Shown here: positions 34,238-43,424 of the stretch, in pieces
How positions within the stretch are numbered: the stretch's first letter is position 1
How the letters are laid out: every line of letters begins with the position of its first letter
NCBI RefSeq assembly: GCF_001649575.2
Contig: NC_051440.1
Coordinates: 21,072,303-21,136,302, forward strand
Reading direction: 5' to 3'
Length of the DNA stretch: 64,000 nucleotides
Origin: Kryptolebias marmoratus
Taxonomy: Eukaryota > Chordata > Actinopteri > Cyprinodontiformes > Rivulidae
Notes under the pieces: generated by a model
The model's input: the letters and a program-made list of their open reading frames with translations, nothing else
What the model was told of the DNA's origin: nothing
Databases searched by the model: none
Made by a program: the position numbers and the translations under genes

Positions 34238-34490
34238 CTTTCAAGGGAAAGACTTCTGGATATTTAGTGGTATAATCCACAAGCACCAGCATAAACCGGT
34301 TACCTGCTCTACTCCTTTCAACCGGGCCTACTATATCCATACCCAATCGTTGAAATGGTGTACTCAGAACTGGAAGAGGTTGGAGAGGAGCTTTGTTGGG
34401 GAATCTAGCCGATGTCATTTGGCATTCTGGACAGCTCCTGCAAAACTGCACAACATCTTTAGACAAGCCAGGCCAAAAAAAACAGCGCAT
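34188..34490 (-). pseudogene. Unit 2 integrase zinc-finger end and first part of catalytic core
   Basis: Predicted protein identical to 29300-29602 and bounded by the same two eight-T runs. Confidence 0.88.
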
Positions 34491-36370
34491 ATGCGGGCTA
34501 AAGTCTTATGCTTCCCCAGGTGGCCAGCCCAGGGAATTGAATGGCCCAGTTTCAAAACAGTTTCTCTAACTGCTTTGGGAACCACAAGCTGTTGAATTGG
34601 CCCATTTTGCCTGTAAAGTATGTCATTTTGAATGACAAAATCATTTTTATTGACTTTGGCTTCTTTAAAGCATCTCACAAGACCTAAATCCTGGTACTGC
34701 AGCTCCAATATATTACCAGGGATTTTAAAATCCTCGAGTACCTCAGGCTCTGGTGCATCAACAGGAACCACCACCGTCCCCTGAAACTTCTCTCTTCTCC
34801 GTAGTCTTTTAGACTTCCTGTCCTTAGTTTCCTCTGTGAAAAACTCCACATTGTGAAATGGTAAGGCACTGAGGTCGGAAACAATTTCCTCAGTCTGCTT
34901 TGCTTGGGCCCGAGTTAGAGCCACATTACATTGGGGGGACTTCAACAGGTCAATAAGCACTGGCAGGTCATTGCCAAGAATTATTGGAAAGGGCAAATTA
35001 TCCACAACCCCAACATTAAGCAGGTAAGTTTGTCCTTTTATGGTCACATAAACATCTGCCGTTGGATATTCCATTTTGTCTCCATGGACGCAGCAAATTG
35101 GAATGGTCTCACTGGTGCAAACAAACTGTGGTGAGACATACCTGCGCTGGACCAAAGTCTGCGTACTCCCTGTATCAATCAGGGCCTTCAATGCATGACC
35201 GTTGAGCTCCACAGAGATCTCCATTAATTGGTTCATTGCTCCAGCATTTTGAGTCTCTTTCCTGGGCACAAAACACATCTGGGACAACTTCACCACATTT
35301 TGAGGGCACATTGGTTTAGTATGACCCTCTTGTCCACATAAATAACAAATGGGCTTTTTCCCTTGAAATTTTGAACTGAATCTTTCTTTAACAGGTAGCT
35401 TACCCACAGCTGAAGCTGGTTGGGCTGGAGATTGATGAGGGCCATCCTTTTTCCAGCTTTGAAAGGCCCAAGAGTTCCTCCTCCTTGCAGCCACAAACAC
35501 ATCAGCCAGCTCAGCAGCCTCCTTTGCAGTCTTGGGATTATGTTCTTTTATCCACACCTGAAGTTCTGGTGACAACATTCTTAGATACTGTTCAAGAATA
35601 ATTATTTCATTGATTTGTTCAACTGTTTTGCCCTTAGGTTGCACCCATTTGACATACAGCTCCTTCAGCCTTACGTAGAGCTCTTTTGGAGTTTCTTCTA
35701 GCTCCACCTGAAGCGAGCGGAATCTTTGCCTATAGGTTTCAGTGTTAATGTCATACTTCTGCAAAACAGCTAGTTTAACTTGATCATAATTCATTGATAA
35801 ATCAACATCCATGTGCACAAAGGCACTTCTGGCCTTGCCTGTTAGCAGTGGTATTAAATGAAAAGCCCAGTCAGTCCTTGGCCACCTGCAGGCAGAAGCA
35901 ATTCTTTCAAAAGTAATAAGAAAATGTTCAATATCATCTTCTTCACTCAATTTTTTCAATTTAGGTGTATAGGAAATAGACGACTGTGCATGAAGTTCAC
36001 CTGATTGACTGTGCTGAGGCGAAGCTACTACTCCAGGGTCTGGTGGTTGTGTAGGCCGCACTGGTGATGTTGGCTGAAGGGCCGAAGGTATTGTCTGGGA
36101 CTGGCTCTCCCTTTTAAACAATCTAAACTGTCGTTGTAAATCCTCAAATTTCTCTTGTTGTTTAAAAGTTTCTCTGGTCCAGTGGTCCTCTGTGGCCTTC
36201 TGATGTCCTATATGGGCTCGGAGAAGGTTAGCCAAGTCTGCTAGTGTTGGTTCACTCCCCTCCTCATCCATATCAAACACTCCACCAACCGCTCCTTGTT
36301 CCTCCACAGCGTCTCCTTCATCATGCTCAGAACTGGGTTTTCTTGTTCGTCCTCTTCCCCTTCCAGGCAT
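34415..36370 (-). CDS. Unit 2 gag-protease ORF with start of integrase
   Basis: Predicted protein identical to unit 1 from the ATG at 36370: 651 residues with SCAN-like gag, CCHC knuckle, DTGS protease and the partial integrase zinc domain. This unit has the long 5' LTR upstream, so it is the copy whose transcription would start from the 607-bp form. Confidence 0.88.
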   Translation of the reverse strand: MPGRGRGRTRKPSSEHDEGDAVEEQGAVGGVFDMDEEGSEPTLADLANLLRAHIGHQKATEDHWTRETFKQQEKFEDLQRQFRLFKRESQSQTIPSALQPTSPVRPTQPPDPGVVASPQHSQSGELHAQSSISYTPKLKKLSEEDDIEHFLITFERIASACRWPRTDWAFHLIPLLTGKARSAFVHMDVDLSMNYDQVKLAVLQKYDINTETYRQRFRSLQVELEETPKELYVRLKELYVKWVQPKGKTVEQINEIIILEQYLRMLSPELQVWIKEHNPKTAKEAAELADVFVAARRRNSWAFQSWKKDGPHQSPAQPASAVGKLPVKERFSSKFQGKKPICYLCGQEGHTKPMCPQNVVKLSQMCFVPRKETQNAGAMNQLMEISVELNGHALKALIDTGSTQTLVQRRYVSPQFVCTSETIPICCVHGDKMEYPTADVYVTIKGQTYLLNVGVVDNLPFPIILGNDLPVLIDLLKSPQCNVALTRAQAKQTEEIVSDLSALPFHNVEFFTEETKDRKSKRLRRREKFQGTVVVPVDAPEPEVLEDFKIPGNILELQYQDLGLVRCFKEAKVNKNDFVIQNDILYRQNGPIQQLVVPKAVRETVLKLGHSIPWAGHLGKHKTLARICAVFFGLACLKMLCSFAGAVQNAK

Positions 36371-36397
36371 TTTGGAAACCTTTCTCAGTAACGAAGG

Positions 36398-36415
36398 ATC
36401 CCACTTCTGACACCA
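36398..36415 (-). other. Primer-binding site of unit 2 (tRNA-Leu type)
   Basis: Same 18-base site as in unit 1, two bases from the LTR end. Confidence 0.8.
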
Positions 36416-36417
36416 AC

Positions 36418-37024
36418 TGTGAGGGACCAAACTCAAACAAGAACAAAAAATTATTCAGAGTAGAAAAAGGTTTCCAGTTTAATTTTGAAAAATTCATCAG
36501 CCACGCATAAAGGTTTAACTCAAGAATAAATCATAAGATAAATAACAAATTTGGATCCAAATTAACTGAGGTCAACTAAACTCTAACTAAACACAAAAAA
36601 CTGACCTGCCAAACAAAGAACAAAGGCTGCTTAAATAGGGGTGGAGTAACCCACATCTACCACCTGAGGGAGGTCTGACCAAACAAAAGAACAAATAAAT
36701 ACAAAATTAACTAAACCATTCTATAAACAAATAAAGCTAAACTAACTTTAACTTAGCACAACAACAAGTGAATATTTTAAGTGACAAATTAAATAATAAT
36801 CATCTTGGCGTCTCCCCTTCCGTCTTTCAGTAGTTTGCAGATGGTTTGCCCCAGGTTCCTCCACCAGCTGATTCTTTTCAGCAGCACCTCAAAAAACACA
36901 AGTGTAAATAAACCATTCAAACAGACATTAACTAATAAATGTATGTCTATATGAAATAACCAACTTAAACTATAAATTAATAAAGAAATACTAACACTAT
37001 GTTGTGGTAGGAGCATCCACCACA
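36418..37024 (-). repeat. Right LTR (5' LTR of unit 2), 607 bp long form
   Basis: It matches the other LTRs from 36418 to 36874, then carries 121 extra bases (36875-36995) before rejoining them. One G/T difference follows, at tatgttgtgg against tatgtggtgg. The TATA-like TATTTAA (minus strand) is at 36631-36637, and a weak poly(A) signal ATTAAA (minus) at 36478-36483. The extra block lies near the start of U3. Confidence 0.9.
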
Positions 37025-37029
37025 AGCCC
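37025..37029. repeat. Right target-site duplication (AGCCC) of the LTR array
   Basis: Perfect copy of 26637-26641, immediately outside the ccaccaca end of the right LTR. Confidence 0.9.
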
Positions 37030-40000
37030 CATTAACAAAATTTGAGATTTGCCATGTTCCGAAAAGGCAACAAAGCTGCTTTGCTGAATGTTAGATGCAT
37101 CAAAATCTTCCTTCAGAAACAGGCTGAACAGAAGCTGTTGAAAATTAATAGACAGGTAAGCTCTTTAAATCTCCAGACACCCTTTACTGTACGCAGGATT
37201 AAGGCCAAATAAATAAAGAGGGGCTATTAGGAGCATGGGGGCTGTTGACAGAAGAGTAAGTTGTCACTGTGTATATGATTGTGTGGGAAGTGTGCTTCTA
37301 AACACAGTTGTGCCTTTCTGTCTGGCTGCACTTTCTTCTCCCAGGAAAAAAAAAAAATCTGCTTAAAACCAGATAAACAACAAGCTTTTAAAAATTGTTC
37401 TTGATTTTTGTTTAACTCAGGGGATTTATGTCTTAATTTGTTTTTGCAGTTTCAGTCGGATCCATGCTTGCCTGTTATTTGTGACTTCAAAATCTTCCAC
37501 TGACAAAATGGAAGCACTAAAACATCATTACAAAGAGCTTAGCAATACAAACATTGCATAGCATAGTGCATATTTTTGTCATGTAGTTTCAAATCACTTC
37601 TCAAATTATGTGCTCAAGGCAAAACAGCATTTTTCAAACCGTTTCGGTGATTACATTTTAGTTTTAACAACTGATTATGTTTCACTTTTTTTAACTATTT
37701 GAAAAAAAGAATCAAAACACCAAGAAAGCTGAGAAAATGCTGAAAAAGTAAAACACTCAGGAAGACAGACTTCAAATTGCTCTGTTGCAGTCTTGTCAAA
37801 ATAGTCCTGTCTGAGGAGGTTTAATGTGATGGGCTGTTATATTGTGTGTTCCCTGTCAGAGAAAATCTTTGGGGCAGCAGGGACGTGTCACAAAGTAGTT
37901 TCCATTAGGACAAATGAACAGCTGCTCAACTGTTGTCGAGCTGCCTTTCAGTGCAGCCACAACTGCCATCTGTATTCATAACACATTCTGACAGACATCC
38001 ACGAATAAAATAAGTTAATCTCCATCCATTTCTGTTGGGGGTGTGCATGGTTGCATGGTATTTTCAGTAAGGACGTGGTTAGCATATGCATGTTTACTTG
38101 ACTGTACTTGCTGGTGTTTATTGTGAGGGGAGAACAAAATGAAAAATGTAAGATTATGTCAAGGACACAACTTTTAGTTTGGACTGTAGCTCTAGTCAAG
38201 ACAGCAATACAAGAAAAAAGTTTGGATTAGTGGCTTAAAGACTAAGACAAATTAGAGACAAATCAAAAGCCTGTGTGAGAATAAAAAGGAGACAGCTTTC
38301 ACTGTAATGTTAATGAAGCAGAGCACATTTAATGTTCCTCACTAAAGCTGACAGCTGTGTATACCCTTCTAAAGCTTTGCATCTCTTTCCCAGGCCTTTT
38401 GCCAGGAATCCCTTGCACCTCCATCTGTCAAAGAAGTACCCTGAATGTTATTGACTTTGTCGAGATAAAGGTTTTGTGGGATTACATTCTGTTTTCATAT
38501 CAACCAGCTGTTTTGATTTGACTTGCAGATGTTTGGTGCTAGATTTTAAAGTCCCCTTTAAAATTAAAAGAAATTACTTCTCTTAGGCCTTAAGGCAGTT
38601 AGTTGATAAATAAGTTAGTGGCCGCAAGTCCTTGAGAACCCTATATTGGCACAAAACTGGAAATCTCTTGTCCAGATGATTCAATAAAGAAACCTTTTCC
38701 TTCACTGGAAGTAATGGAGGAACCTGCTGCTTTGATTTGTGTGTCTCGTTGCTCTGTGATATCTTTACACCAGCCTGCATTCACAGGCTCTGTGGTACTG
38801 CTGCACTGGCTTTGAGTGTTGTTTGCACTCCAGTTTCCAATATTTTCTCATCACTTCCATAACTGTTTCATTGTTAAAGGGTTATTTCTAGCATTTTGAA
38901 GTGGTGTTTTGTGTTAAAGGTATCTTATTTGTTTTAGTTTGCTTTTTAAATGGCCTCATTTTGGAAAAATAGTTTGAATAGCTTAGCTAGTCCAAACAAA
39001 CCCAAGACCAAGGTGGATTGTTGAGAAACCTAAAACGCAAAAATGTTATAGTGACAGCATTCAGTCAAACATTATTTCGCAGATAACTTCATGAATTTCT
39101 CAATGCACAGTTAATTACATAACATTTTATGGTAATTTGCAAATGCAAATGGTGACAGCAGCAGCAAGAGGTGACACTTTTGTTTCAGCCTGTTGTCTAT
39201 TCATATTTCTGCCAAAACAACTGTGTAATGCAAAACTAACAACAGTGTAAAGGTTTAAATAGTGGCATTCACCTAAACCACCATAAAATTTTGAAAATTT
39301 GAGGGATTTTTTTAAGATGGCAAAATACACTTCAGAAGTGGATCTGCTGAAATAAACCCATACTGTCAATATGCTCAAAATGATATACCTTTTCACCTGT
39401 GAATCTGAATTTCAAAAGATGAACTTCAAATTTTTAACTTTATAAGCCTTCCCAAATTGATGTCCATCAACTGTTGTTCCTTCAGGATCATTTCTGTTTG
39501 TTTTCTTTGGCATTTTACTGACAGACACCTGAGTGAACTGATGATGAAACATCTGCTTTTGTATCTGTGTGTCAGCTCTGTGTGTGTGTCTTTGTTCATA
39601 AGTGTGTGCATAGAGTGAATATGGTCTCCTTTTTTAAGAACTGTTCCAGTAATTGCCTCTCTAACTGAGGCAAATTGTTTCTGAAACAAAACAACACACA
39701 CTCTCAGATAAAAGTAAACTTAGAAAGCACTCCCACCACACCTTTCTTCCTATTTTCTCTTCTCTTTCTGTGCTTAAGTCATTTCAGGCCATGTTCTCTT
39801 GTTAGTTGTTAGTCATTTCCTTCAAGTCTTTCAGGTGACTGCTTGCTTTGTGCTGCAGGTAGAATTGAAGCCTTATCAGCAGCGGGGCAGCGGCTCAGTG
39901 GCCAGATCACACAGAATACAAGGTTTTCTCCATCCGCATGACTGCCTCTCATGATTACACCCAGTCTGACCGATTGTTTGAACTGGGTTTCTACTGTATG

Positions 40001-42903
40001 CGTGTGTGTTATGTTGGTGGAGGTGTTTGACTCAGAAATGATAGGAACTTGCTCACAAAAGTTTGGTTTGGGTATGTCCACCCTGAAGTCCAGAAACAGA
40101 AAATGATAAATGGAAATCACTGTCAAGCATTTGTCTTTTTACACTGTTTCTATAATTTACTTTGGTCTTTTAAGACTAACTTGTATTTGTAAAAAGGCTT
40201 TCACTCTTTTAGTTTTAGTTAATAAATCATATTCTTTGCTGATTAAACGCTTGTGTATTTCTCTGCATATCTTTAAAAAAACACCATTTAATTTCCCTTC
40301 CATGTTGATGTCCCAAACTGCCACAGGCTTGCAGTACAAAAACCCCAGCAATGCATATCTGGGAATGAATAGAACCTCCTTTATTTAAATGCAACATGTT
40401 TGCTCCAGTATAACCTAAATGATTGTAAATGGTCCAGAGCGTTTTTGAAACAAGCTTTTGATGAATTAAAAATGGAAGGAAAGAAAGGAAGGAGAAGAAA
40501 TCAATGTTTGTCTCTCTTCCTATAAATGCGCAGAGCAAGAGAGTGTAAGGCAGTAAGAGGCTAATCTGTGTAACAACAATGCCGGGGGCTGACAGGAGAC
40601 ACAGTAATCTGGGCTGGACCAACGCTATCCTTAAACAGACTGTTCTGTGTCTGAAAGATTACGCTGTAAGCTCTGACACAATAATGGTCCTGACACACAC
40701 ACATGCACACACACCTACAGAATTGCTTCTGCCTTCCTAAAGCTTCTGCAAGGGTAACCCTGATCACATTGTGGGTCTTTAGTGGGAGCCTTTCTGGCAG
40801 TATGCATTGATAAGAATCTGATTGAGGTCTGCTGCCAACAATGAGCAGTGAGGTGGGAAGTGGTTGACGCTGAAAAAGAAATGAGATGCACCTTGAGGAC
40901 TGAGCAGTGGAGGGTGTAAATAGTGTTTATTTTGTTGTGTCTGCTGTTTGTCCATGTATGTATTTATTGTCCAGGGAATTAATGTTTAGATACTGTAAGT
41001 TCCCTTTTCTGAATCTCCCTCGACTTTGCAGAGCCAATTCGAGTAGACAGCTACTTCAAATGAGTGATGTGCTGCACAACAGAATTCAATTTAAATGCAC
41101 AGGTTTTATTGCCATTTACTGTTTAGTCAGCACAGTAGAAATAGACTAGGAATGTTGCATGAAAATAGGCCGTATTTATTTTGTGATATAAGGACAGAAA
41201 CACTATATTCTTGTGAGTAAACCTTATGCTCTAAGTTGAGCTATAACTGCTTTGCTCACAGGTAATAAGCATAAAGTAGGCAATTATTGAGGGAAAGTTG
41301 CTAATTAGTAGACAACACATTTTAAAATAGAGATATTTAGAACAAAATAAAAAGTTAGTAGTTTTAATAAAGACTAGATTGATGAATGAATGAACAGATG
41401 GATGGACAGAGTGATAAAAAGATGAATGAATAGATTAATAGACACATTTAATCCTAAAAGGAAAACTATTTTCTCATGGCAGCATACTGCAAATAACCAG
41501 TCTAAACTATGCAATGATTAAGTACAGAATCGAAGGAAAAAAGGCAAATATTAATGAGAATTAAAAATCCCAAAGACACAAGGTATGAAAATAAACAGCA
41601 CTACTAAGATTAAAAACAGCAGTCCAGTAGAGAATAGTGTGAACAGGAAATAGTGCAGCAGATGGCAGAATGTAATTAGGATTTAATACTGTCCTAATAT
41701 GATGGATAATAAACAACTACTTAATATTTAATTAGACTATAATATTATAAAGTGTTACCAAATGTTTTAATAACTTTGACAAACTAAAGTTAACTTTATG
41801 GACAAAGTAAATCTGACAGCAAAATTCAATTTCACAATGTCAGTGAGCTAATGAGCTAACATATAAATTACACCATCAAGGGTTTTTTTGTTTTTGTTTT
41901 TTTTCCTGCAGTCTTTAGTATGTTGACTCACGACGGGTGATCGATAACTTCATTGCAGAGAAGGTTGTTGGCATTTTTCCAACCTGTTCTTTCAAATATT
42001 TGAAATAAGCATACCGACTCAACATCATTATGTGATGATATTTACATGATATTGTATTGAAAAATACTTTAGAAGACAATAATTTGGACACTCATCCAAT
42101 TTATTCAAACCATTGACTGGAGTTCTATTTGCCAGTACCATGAAGACCAGTAGGCTTATTCTCACTGAATATGAACTTCAGATGTTATGCAGTTGTCTCT
42201 TATCTCTGTTACAGCAGCCTGATTGGTGCAGGATGATGAATCACACTCCTAGTTGCTGGTGATGATACCAGCATCTCTTGTGAAAAATAAGAGATTCTGT
42301 CAGTCAGAGGAAAACAGATATAATTCTCATTTCACTAACAGTATTTTTTTTCCAGTTAATGTCAAAACCATATGTTTTCCCAACCCTTTTCAATCTGAGC
42401 GTTGTTAAAATCAGTGACAAGTATATGTGAAGCATACATGCATACAGAAATATGAAAGACACCGATCAAAGAACTTAGAAGGAGCACCAGGTTTTTTTTT
42501 TTTCTCTCACTTCGTTAATTTTCTTTTTGTTCAAGTGACACAGTTATGCTGATATGAAATAGGCATATTTCTTTCACAGAAGTTTAAAGCTCATCATCAA
42601 CTCAGGCTGATTTTTTTTGCCCCAATTTTTGCTTTCAAAAGCAAATTTGAAGCTGTTCAGACCCAATCATTCTCTACATCTTTCTGTTTGACTTAGAATG
42701 AAATTACAGCTCTAAATTTTATCTCAGAGTCAGCCTTTCAAGCTTTTAAACCACATAAAAAAGTACAAGGTTGAAAGTTTTAATCTACAAATTCCATTTT
42801 TTCTAACCCCAACCTGATGTTTCCTGTTAAATTCTCTTGAATAATAATCTTCATTTGCCTTCTCTCACTAATGTGGATTTGTTTTTTCCATTTTTTTCAA
42901 CAG
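37030..42903. other. Intronic, no gene recognised
   Basis: AT-rich. There is a GATG/GAAT-rich degenerate simple repeat at about 41378-41443. A short fragment at 38874-38935 resembles the MITE end at 22085. No exon-like frame with splice sites was found. Confidence 0.65.
38874..38935 (+). repeat. Possible MITE end (TTAAAGGGTTATT family)
   Basis: The stretch ttaaagggttatttctagca, then ttttgaagtgg, resembles the segment at 22085 and a known fish repeat. The second terminus was not identified. Confidence 0.4.
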
Positions 42904-43086
42904 TTTGAGGCCCATGTACATGAGGGTTCGACAGGCGTTGTGGTAAACCTGACAGTAGACGACAGAGATGATCCAGCCACAGGGGCATGGAGAGCTATTT
43001 ACTCTATAATCAGTGGAGATCCTAAACAGAGCTTTGAGATCCAAACTAATCCAGACAACAATGAAGGAATGTTGTCAGTTGTCAAG
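42904..43086 (+). CDS. cdh13: Cadherin-13 (T-cadherin) exon, first part of EC3
   Basis: This 183-bp exon (61 codons, phase 0 at both ends) follows a long pyrimidine tract and cag, and ends at aag|gtaaaa. The peptide starts [20 protein letters not shown] and includes [12 protein letters not shown] and [10 protein letters not shown]. It carries the EC3 N-terminal strand, an N-glycosylation sequon (NLT), the DRDD calcium-site acidic cluster, and the start of the strand ending at the next exon's PLDYE. The exon length equals the conserved 183-bp exon of classical cadherins, in line with shared gene structure. The GAWRA-YTII-G-P-QSFEI pattern is characteristic of CDH13. No frame damage is seen. 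Confidence 0.95.
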
Positions 43087-43170
43087 GTAAAACACAGTGT
43101 CTGATCTTTTCATTTTAATTGAAGTAGATGACAAATTATTTAAAGCCTTGCCAATTCTTTTCACTTTCAG
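43087..43170 (+). other. cdh13: cdh13 mini-intron of 84 bp
   Basis: The intron begins gtaaaa and ends in tcttttcactttcag. It is in phase 0 and separates VVK from PLDYE. The length is typical of short teleost introns but contrasts with the flanking introns of 24 kb and more than 20 kb. Confidence 0.92.
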
Positions 43171-43424
43171 CCTTTAGACTATGAGGCCATTGCATTCCAT
43201 ACGCTACTTATCAAAGTAGAGAACGAGGATCTTTTGGTTCCTAATGTTGACTATGGCCCCAGCTCCACAGCGACTGTCCATGTCACAGTAGAGGACATCA
43301 ATGAGGGACCAGTATTCATGCCAGACCCCTTGATAGTCACCAGAATGGAAAACATCCCCGTGGGCAGCTTTGTGGCTTCACTCAATGCTACAGATCCAGA
43401 CATACTGGAGCTACAGAGCATAAG
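43171..43424 (+). CDS. cdh13: Cadherin-13 (T-cadherin) exon, end of EC3 and start of EC4
   Basis: This 254-bp exon starts in phase 0 after tttcag. It ends two bases into an Arg codon, before gtaaga. The peptide begins [20 protein letters not shown], continues through [22 protein letters not shown] (shown here as the cadherin PLDYE signature, a TVHVTV strand and a DINEGPVF linker) and ends in EC4 with LNATDPD and LQSIR. PLDYE, DxNEGPxF and the DPD calcium motif are hallmarks of cadherin repeats. NAT is a possible N-glycosylation site. The sequence is intact and collinear with vertebrate CDH13. The next exon must begin by completing the Arg codon and lies beyond 64000. Confidence 0.95.

Larger units (their letters stand above)
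26642..37024 (-). mobile_element. Tandem Gmr1-like Ty3/gypsy retrotransposon array (LTR-int-LTR-int-LTR)
   Basis: The 10,383-bp array contains three LTRs and two internal regions, with element polarity on the minus strand. The unit period is exactly 4,888 bp. All predicted protein frames of unit 1 recur in unit 2 unchanged. A single AGCCC duplication flanks the whole array and none is seen around the middle LTR. The domain order gag, protease, integrase, RT, RNase H defines the Gmr1-like group rather than typical gypsy elements. Both units share the same frameshifts and one in-frame stop in pol. There is no env gene and no chromodomain was recognised. It is inserted antisense in the 24-kb cdh13 intron. 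Confidence 0.92.
18946..42903 (+). other. cdh13: cdh13 intron of 23,958 bp
   Basis: The donor gtaag at 18946 pairs with the acceptor ttttttcaacag ending at 42903, both in phase 0. No host exon was recognised inside. The intron contains an L2/Rex-like LINE remnant, a TTAA-flanked MITE and the tandem Gmr1-like retrotransposon array in antisense orientation. The array makes up about 43% of the intron. Confidence 0.85.

Noticed and set aside
36875..36995. The 121-bp LTR block as a spliced intron
   Set aside because: On the element strand the borders that restore the short form are GT...AA or TT...AG, depending on which shared G is used, not GT...AG.
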